From Curtobacterium sp. MCBA15_009 (GTDB taxonomy: Bacteria > Actinomycetota > Actinomycetes > Actinomycetales > Microbacteriaceae): a stretch of DNA of 64,000 bases. The stretch spans positions 149,432 through 213,431 of the forward strand of contig NZ_MJGO01000039.1 of assembly GCF_001864895.1 (NCBI RefSeq). Direction: 5' to 3'. How positions within the stretch are numbered: the stretch's first letter is position 1; each line of letters begins with the position of its first letter. Shown here in pieces: positions 59,756 through 64,000 of this stretch. The position numbers and the translations under genes are program-made. Below the pieces are notes generated by a model. That model saw nothing but the letters and a program-made list of their open reading frames with translations. It had not been told where the DNA came from and ran no database searches.

Positions 59756-60364
59756 CTACCAGTCTTTGATCACTGCGCAGGCGGTGATGAACTCGGCGTC
59801 CGGCATGCTCTGCGGAGGCGCTTCTGCAAGAGCCAGCTGGCGGAACCCGGCGGGCTGGTATAGGTGCTCGAAGACCTTCCGTTGCGCGTCCACCACGAGG
59901 AAGCGGCCAGCGATGAGCTCACGGCTGAGGCGGATAATTTGCTTCGCCTCATCGAGGATCACCGAGCCTGGAAGTTGCGCGCTCGTGTACCGGTCCGAGC
60001 GCGCGAGCTCTGCGATCGTGTACGCGCCAGTGTGATGAATCGAGATCTGCCCGCTTAGCTTGTTCCGAACACCCTTCGATGCGCTGCTGAGGTCCAGGCT
60101 CGTCATGCCGACGGTGAAGAAGGCTGGCACGTCGATCCCCTCGTCCTCATCAGCGCAGACGAGGACGTAGGTACGGCTGTGCCCGTGGTCCTCCCACTTA
60201 CGCACTTGCCCTCGCGCGAAGTTCTCGAGGTGAGGCGAAAGCCGACAGTCAAACGCTGCAAGACGCTCCTCGACTGCCTCGCGGAGCGAGCTGTACTTCT
60301 CGTCCTTCAGGTCTGCTAGGGCGAAGACGGAGTAGTCAAGTCGGTCAGCGCTCTCCGTGCTCAC
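59756..60364 (-). CDS. GNAT-like protein, toxin-like or regulatory cargo
   Basis: A 202-aa protein. The C-terminal half resembles the acetyl-CoA-binding end of GNAT enzymes: LARSDRYTSAQLPGSVILDE, RELIAGRFLVVDAQRKVFEH and YQPAGFRQLA. The N-terminal half (LREAVEERLAAFDCRLSPHL, GHSRTYVLVCADEDEG) is compatible with the first strands of the fold. The acetyl-CoA loop itself is not classic, so activity is uncertain. GTG 60364 overlaps the stop of the 64-aa gene before it. The coupled pair resembles a toxin-antitoxin layout. Confidence 0.65.
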   Translation of the reverse strand: MSTESADRLDYSVFALADLKDEKYSSLREAVEERLAAFDCRLSPHLENFARGQVRKWEDHGHSRTYVLVCADEDEGIDVPAFFTVGMTSLDLSSASKGVRNKLSGQISIHHTGAYTIAELARSDRYTSAQLPGSVILDEAKQIIRLSRELIAGRFLVVDAQRKVFEHLYQPAGFRQLALAEAPPQSMPDAEFITACAVIKDW

Positions 60365-60555
60365 TTCCGACGAGCGCCGGAGACCAGCCTCTGAAGTTCC
60401 GTCAGGCGGCGGTCACGCGACGCCTCGTCGACGGGGCGAGCGGACACGAACCCGGGGGTTGCAACCGGTGCGCTCCCGCGCGACTGGAGATCTGCGAGCT
60501 GAGCGACGCCTTCCGTGGAGAGTACGTAAACACTTCCGAGCGCAGCGGATGCCAT
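60361..60555 (-). CDS. 64-aa partner of the GNAT-like protein
   Basis: A small protein (SVYVLSTEGVAQLADLQSRG, then EASRDRRLTELQRLVSGARR) with a helical, basic C-terminus. Its TGA overlaps the next GTG (GTGA). ATG 60555 has GAAGGA upstream. It does not look like a ribbon-helix-helix antitoxin, so any antitoxin role is inferred only from size and order. Confidence 0.6.
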   Translation of the reverse strand: MASAALGSVYVLSTEGVAQLADLQSRGSAPVATPGFVSARPVDEASRDRRLTELQRLVSGARRK

Positions 60556-60634
60556 GGCTTTCGGGTCCTTCGTGTGGCGGCGTGGTGGTGGTGCGTGCGA
60601 ACTTGGGGCTCGTACGACCTTGCACGGGATGCTA

Positions 60635-60662
60635 CGTCATTAACTATGAACGCGTCATTAAC
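60635..60662 (-). promoter_or_regulatory. paired direct repeats upstream of the GNAT-like pair
   Basis: CGTCATTAAC occurs exactly at 60635-60644 and 60653-60662, 18 bp apart, about 80-110 bp before the 64-aa gene. The region is AT-rich for this genome. The repeats suit an operator of an autoregulated gene pair. Confidence 0.5.
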
Positions 60663-60750
60663 GCTGTTCGGTATCCACAAAATTGTGGGGATCCTTCGTC
60701 TGTCGTCTCCGATGAGCCTGTTGGGCGCTGTCCCGGAGATGTTGTTGTCC

Positions 60751-61002
60751 TCACTGAGGCCGAATCGCGTCGCGCCACACCCACGCGCAGTCCGCCGCCT
60801 GCCCGCGCCCCCATTCCACGAGCACGGCGCGCTCCGTGTACGCGATGACGTGCGCCTCGACCTCGAGGATCCGATCGGGGAACTGCACCCAGGCGAGCAC
60901 GGGATCGGGCGACGGCAGGTCGAACACGGGGCCGCCGTGCGCCGCCTCCGGCAGCCCCAGCGCGGGACCGAGCGACCACCGGTCGCGGCGGCGTCGCGCC
61001 AT
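60751..61002 (-). CDS. hypothetical phage protein (83 aa)
   Basis: An 83-aa protein: DRWSLGPALGLPEAAHGGPV, VLAWVQFPDRILEVEAHVIA, RAVLVEWGRGQAADCAWVWR. A small strand-rich fold with several tryptophans. ATG 61002 overlaps the stop of the gene before it by one base. It forms a leftward unit with the next two genes. Confidence 0.65.
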   Translation of the reverse strand: MARRRRDRWSLGPALGLPEAAHGGPVFDLPSPDPVLAWVQFPDRILEVEAHVIAYTERAVLVEWGRGQAADCAWVWRDAIRPQ

Positions 61003-61325
61003 CAGTCCCGCCGCGGCTTGAGCGTGCGCCGCGTGACGGTTGACCGCGGCACCCAGGCACGCTGCAGTCGCCCCTGCCACGCGATCTCCACGCACACGGC
61101 GACGTCGGACCGGGCGACAGCGAACGCCTTCACCTGGGTGAGCACGCCGATCTCCTCGAAGCGCAGGTTCGACACCCAGACGGGCTCCGGAGCGTCGAGC
61201 TCCTCAGGCTCGCCGATCTCCTCGACGGGCAGCGAATCGGCGACGTGGATCAAGACGTCCTGATGCTCGGGCGGTGCCCAACGGTGCTGAGGCATGGCCA
61301 GCAGTGTTGCGGGAGCGACCGACAT
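61002..61325 (-). CDS. hypothetical phage protein (107 aa)
   Basis: A 107-aa protein with VLIHVADSLPVEEIGEPEEL, VWVSNLRFEEIGVLTQVKAF and SDVAVCVEIAWQGRLQRAWV. The last segment parallels VLVEWGRG...CAWVWRDA of the next gene, hinting that the two are distant copies of one small fold. Starts at ATG 61325 or ATG 61295; neither has a ribosome site. Confidence 0.65.
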   Translation of the reverse strand: MSVAPATLLAMPQHRWAPPEHQDVLIHVADSLPVEEIGEPEELDAPEPVWVSNLRFEEIGVLTQVKAFAVARSDVAVCVEIAWQGRLQRAWVPRSTVTRRTLKPRRD

Positions 61326-61334
61326 TGCATCACG

Positions 61335-61619
61335 TCAACTCGAAGCAGGGTCCGCCCATCGCAGGCCGCACCTAGCGCACACCCGCTCGTCGTCCGGTTC
61401 GAGGCCGGCAGGTACCCATACATGCGCGCACTGCTCACGCAGCCGCCAGAGGTCGAAACGATCCTTGACCTCCCGCGCCTCGTGCCACCGGATCTCTTCG
61501 CTGATTGCCTCACGAGTGGACATCTCGTTCGCCAGCGCGAGGCTCGCCCGGAGCTTCCCAAGCGCCTCCAGGGTGATGTCGAGTTGCAACCGGGCGTTCG
61601 ACAGCGGGGTAGTGAACAC
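61335..61619 (-). CDS. zinc-ribbon-like protein (94 aa)
   Basis: A 94-aa protein. A helical N-terminus (LDITLEALGKLRASLALANE, EIRWHEAREVKDRFDLWRLR) ends in a Cys4-like tail: QCAHVWVPAGLEPDDERVCA then RCGLRW, three cysteines and one histidine. GTG 61619 is chosen for GGAGA six bases upstream. It is the gene nearest attR. Confidence 0.7.
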   Translation of the reverse strand: MFTTPLSNARLQLDITLEALGKLRASLALANEMSTREAISEEIRWHEAREVKDRFDLWRLREQCAHVWVPAGLEPDDERVCARCGLRWADPASS

Positions 61620-61707
61620 TGAGCTTCTCCGTCCCTGTCCGGAGCGCCCGGACTCAGTACCTACTATCGGCTCGACAGGCGAAGAAGTGGCCCGATCCAA
61701 GAGTTCG

Positions 61708-61729
61708 TGTGTGTACTGCTGTGTGCACC
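61708..61729 (+). promoter_or_regulatory. putative integrase arm-type site, right end
   Basis: Matches 22328-22349 at 20 of 22 bases, same orientation. It lies 58 bp inside attR. With its partner it brackets the core in the circular phage. Confidence 0.55.
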
Positions 61730-61737
61730 CGCCAACG

Positions 61738-61787
61738 AAAAATCCCCGGTTGACTCACTCTTGATGCGAGTCTGACCGGGGATTTTT
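61738..61787 (-). terminator. phage-supplied terminator for tRNA-Thr
   Basis: AAAAATCCCCGGT (61738-61750) pairs perfectly with ACCGGGGATTTTT (61775-61787); an inner GACTC/GAGTC stem extends it. It directly abuts the tRNA 3' end, and its leftward transcript ends in a U-run. The phage thus restores both the tRNA end and a terminator. Confidence 0.85.
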
Positions 61788-61838
61788 GTGGAGCCGCCTG
61801 TCGGAATCGAACCGACGACCTATTCATTACGAGTGAAT
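61788..61838. other. attR: 51-bp core inside intact tRNA-Thr
   Basis: Identical to attL (22161-22211). Crossover anywhere in the core rebuilds the tRNA from host 5' bases and phage 3' bases. Confidence 0.95.
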
Positions 61839-61864
61839 CGCTCTACCGACTGAGCTAAGGCGGC
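61789..61864 (-). tRNA. tRNA-Thr (anticodon CGT)
   Basis: A 76-nt cloverleaf with encoded CCA. Acceptor GCCGCCT/AGGCGGC, D stem GCTC/GAGC, anticodon stem ATTCA/TGAAT with loop CTCGTAA (anticodon CGT, reads ACG), T stem GTCGG/CCGAC with loop TTCGATT. Nucleotides 27-76 come from the phage side. The gene looks fully functional. Confidence 0.97.
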
Positions 61865-61908
61865 GGACGCTCCGTCTCCGGAGCGGCACGGTCAATGACT
61901 ATACAGGC

Positions 61909-62544
61909 TCAGACGAGCGAACGCGAAACGAGCACGCCGAGCTCCGCGAACGAGCGCTCGAGCTCGTCGACGAGGTCCGTACCCGCCTCGGAGGCCGACC
62001 ACTCCCACCACGCGTGCCGCAGCGCGGCCAGGGCGACGGACGACACGAGGCCGGCCCGCCGCCGCAGCGCGTCCGCGTCGGCGGCGAACCCCGGGTCGTC
62101 GCGTTCCAGCCGACGCGCGACCGCGGCCTGGATCGCTCCCTGGAACTCGCGCATCGACTCCATGCGACGGCTGAACAGCTCGGGGTTGGCCCGGAGCACC
62201 TGCTGCCGCTCGGCGATGAGCCCCCGCTCCTCGATGAGCTCACGCGCCGAGTGCACGAGCAGCGCCCCGAGGTCGGCCAGCACGTCGCCGACCGGCCCGC
62301 CGTCGACGAACGTCCGCAGCGACTCGTCCTCCGGCAGCCGTGGGTCGTCGCCGAGGATCGCCTGCTCCTTGCTCGGGAAGTAGTTGAAGAACGTCCGCGA
62401 GGACACGTCCGCACGCCGCGAGATCGCCTCCACGGTGACGGCGCCGAGCCCGTCCTCGAGCGCGATGCGGAGCGCGGCCTGCTGGATCGCACGGCGGGTG
62501 GCGCGGCGCTTGCGCTCGCGCAGGCCGGGTTCGGCATCGGGCAT
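61909..62544 (-). CDS. TetR-family transcriptional regulator
   Basis: A 211-aa regulator. Residues about 12-58 hold the TetR helix-turn-helix: TRRAIQQAALRIALEDGLGA, VEAISRRADVSSRTFFNYFP. The C-terminal ligand domain is all-helical (ALRHAWWEWSASEAG) and of unknown specificity. The FFNYF variant is common in TetR proteins that control efflux, but no transporter is adjacent here. ATG 62544; 44 bp from tRNA-Thr. Confidence 0.9.
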   Translation of the reverse strand: MPDAEPGLRERKRRATRRAIQQAALRIALEDGLGAVTVEAISRRADVSSRTFFNYFPSKEQAILGDDPRLPEDESLRTFVDGGPVGDVLADLGALLVHSARELIEERGLIAERQQVLRANPELFSRRMESMREFQGAIQAAVARRLERDDPGFAADADALRRRAGLVSSVALAALRHAWWEWSASEAGTDLVDELERSFAELGVLVSRSLV

Positions 62545-62714
62545 GCCGGAATTGTCGCACGCGGTGTTCGCCGGTCACCGTCCGGTCGGCCGGGAGGCCC
62601 GTCCAGCGTCCGCCACGCACCGTCACGTCCGGTGGTGTCACCGCCCATCGTGCGGTCCGGCGGATGATGGCGCTCGGGACCGATCCGGCGCGTCTGCCGG
62701 ATCGGACCCGTCGG

Positions 62715-63857
62715 TCAGCGCGCTGCGCGGACGATGGTGACGAGCAGCGCCTCGAGCGCCAGCAGCGCCGCCACGTTCGCCGCGATCCGCTGCCGGGCGA
62801 GGGCGATCGCATCGAGCACCTCGAGCGCGGCCGCCGGCGAGACGGTCTGCAGGGCCTGGTCGAGCTGCTCCCGCATCGCCAGGTTCACGGGTTCCGCCGG
62901 TGCGCCGAGTCCGAGCAGCAGCAGGTCGCGGTACAGCGACGACACGTCGACCAGGATGCGGTCGAGCCCGTCGCGCAGGCTCCTGGTGGCGCGACGCTTC
63001 TGGTCGTCCTCGAGCGCGCGCAGCTGCGAACGCAACGCCGGCGGGACGGTCCCACCGGGTTCGACCCCGAGCGAGCGGAGCGCGGCGTCGCGTTCTTCGG
63101 CGTCCCGTTGCTCGGTGATGGCCTTGGCGTCCTCGTCCGCGACGGCGAGCAGGTCGGCCGCCGCCATCACGGCGTCGCCGACGCTGCGGACCCTGAGCAC
63201 CGTCATGAGCGTCCGGCGGCGGCGGTCGCGGGCGTCAGCGCTCGTGGCGAGGCGCTGTGCCATGCCGATGTGGCTCTGCGCCTGGCGTGCGGCGTCCATC
63301 GCGAGCACCCGGTCGACGCCGGTGCGGGCGACGAGCAGGTCCGCCACGGACTCGATGCCGGGTACCCGGAGCCGCACCGACCGCACGCGCGACCGGATCG
63401 TCGGCAGCAGGTCGGCCTCGCTCGGGGCGCAGAGGATCCACACGGTGCGCTCCGGGGGCTCCTCGAGCGCCTTGAGCAGCAGGTTCGAGGTGCGCTCGGT
63501 CATGCGGTCGGCGTCCTCGACGATGACGACGCGGTACCGCCCGACCGACGGCGAGTAGTGCGACGAGGTCACGAGCTGCCGGATCTCGTCGATCGTGATG
63601 ATGACGCGCTGCGTGGTCAGCACCGAGACGTCGGGATGGGTCTTCGCGACGATCTGCCGCAACGTGTGGTCGTCGTCGGGGCCGTTCCCGACCAGCGCCG
63701 CGGCGAAGGCGGTCGCGACGTTCGAGCGGCCGGACCCGGGCGGGCCGGTGATGAGCCACGAGTGGGTCATGCCGCCGGTGCCGTCGGTCGACTCGGCCGC
63801 GTTGCGGAGCGACGCGACTGCTTCTTCCTGGCCGGTCAGGCCGTCCCACACGCTCAC
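62715..63857 (-). CDS. holB: DNA polymerase III subunit delta'
   Basis: A 380-aa clamp-loader subunit. The AAA+ fold has LITGPPGSGRSNVATAFAAA (P-loop position), RVVIVEDADRMTERTSNLLL and LEEPPERTVWILCAPSEADL. It works in the replisome to load the sliding clamp. GTG 63857 is 25 bp after the tmk stop; tmk-holB is a conserved actinobacterial pair. The arrangement supports the assignment. Confidence 0.92.
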   Translation of the reverse strand: MSVWDGLTGQEEAVASLRNAAESTDGTGGMTHSWLITGPPGSGRSNVATAFAAALVGNGPDDDHTLRQIVAKTHPDVSVLTTQRVIITIDEIRQLVTSSHYSPSVGRYRVVIVEDADRMTERTSNLLLKALEEPPERTVWILCAPSEADLLPTIRSRVRSVRLRVPGIESVADLLVARTGVDRVLAMDAARQAQSHIGMAQRLATSADARDRRRRTLMTVLRVRSVGDAVMAAADLLAVADEDAKAITEQRDAEERDAALRSLGVEPGGTVPPALRSQLRALEDDQKRRATRSLRDGLDRILVDVSSLYRDLLLLGLGAPAEPVNLAMREQLDQALQTVSPAAALEVLDAIALARQRIAANVAALLALEALLVTIVRAAR

Positions 63858-63882
63858 GGCACCATCCTGTCAGCGACCACCG

Positions 63883-64000
63883 TCATGCGCCGTCGATGCC
63901 GACGAGCGGCGCGACGGCAGCACGGATGACGTCCTGCACGTGGTCGGCGGGTGCCGCGGCGTCGACGACCAGGAAGCGGTCCGGCTCGGCCTCGGCCATG
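63883..64000 (-). CDS. tmk: thymidylate kinase, C-terminal fragment (cut by window end)
   Basis: The last 38 codons of a leftward gene: AEAEPDRFLVVDAAAPADHV followed by a helix RAAVAPLVG. The AEPDRFLVVDA pattern and the position before holB mark the end of thymidylate kinase, which makes dTDP. The gene continues beyond 64000. Confidence 0.8.
   Translation of the reverse strand, partial: MAEAEPDRFLVVDAAAPADHVQDVIRAAVAPLVGIDGA

Larger units (their letters stand above)
22161..61838. mobile_element. complete siphovirus-type prophage in tRNA-Thr
   Basis: The element is bounded by identical 51-bp repeats. It contains integrase, immunity, replication, packaging, head, tail and lysis modules in normal phage order, with no visible broken structural gene. 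Leftward genes carry immunity and cargo; rightward genes carry replication and virion functions. Head genes resemble SPP1/P22-type modules and the long tape measure implies a tailed virion with a tail of medium length. It therefore looks capable of excision and lytic growth, though that is not shown. Confidence 0.95.

Overview
The window reads as a high-GC actinobacterial chromosome, most likely Microbacteriaceae and plausibly Curtobacterium-like. That placement is inferred from GC content, many GTG/TTG starts, stop/start-overlapping operons and gene content; no rRNA or marker gene proves it. About 39.7 kb of the window is a complete-looking siphovirus-type prophage inserted in a tRNA-Thr(CGU) gene.

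Host left part (1-22160). A mannitol phosphotransferase locus, ptsI-mtlA-mtlF-mtlD, runs leftward. It is divergent from a DeoR-family regulator and ptsH (HPr), so the general PTS proteins sit beside the mannitol-specific ones. Then follow exodeoxyribonuclease III, trpS, an acetyltransferase, ribD-ribA, an MHS-type MFS transporter, an ABC exporter, a convergent gabD-pncA-dacB block, a Gfo/Idh/MocA oxidoreductase, a secreted acid phosphatase made of two tandem copies of one HAD domain, and a short BLUF blue-light sensor. A GC-rich spacer with seven 9-bp repeats leads to the prophage.

Prophage (22161-61838). A 51-bp direct repeat marks attL and attR; 50 of its bases are the 3' part of tRNA-Thr, rebuilt intact at attR. 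Order: tyrosine integrase; an accessory cluster (HEPN protein with a coupled small partner, a convergent small gene, a 463-aa winged-helix protein of unknown function); an immunity region (XRE repressor, Cro-like and excisionase-like genes, with TGGCAAGA operators); antirepressor; small early genes; a replication initiator carrying 12-bp-periodic iteron-like repeats; DnaB helicase. An intergenic segment with two hairpins, an array of four abutting dyads and a tRNA-Arg(UCU)-like gene separates early from late genes. A leftward TIR-domain gene follows. Then come small genes, HNH nuclease, terminase, portal, MuF, scaffold, P22-type coat, connectors, tail tube, frameshifted tail chaperones, tape measure with a built-in M15 peptidase, tail tip and fibre, M15 endolysin with a likely internal start, and holins. 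Beyond the lysis terminator are leftward cargo genes: TM2, a DUF4236-like protein, a coupled 64-aa/GNAT-like pair behind direct repeats, and three small genes.

Host right part (61839-64000). The 5' end of tRNA-Thr, a TetR regulator, holB (DNA polymerase III delta') and the 3' end of tmk.

The most interesting reading is that the prophage carries at least three candidate defence or toxin-like modules (HEPN pair, TIR gene, GNAT-like pair) at three separate cargo sites. It also carries an unusual RNA-like dyad array next to its tRNA.
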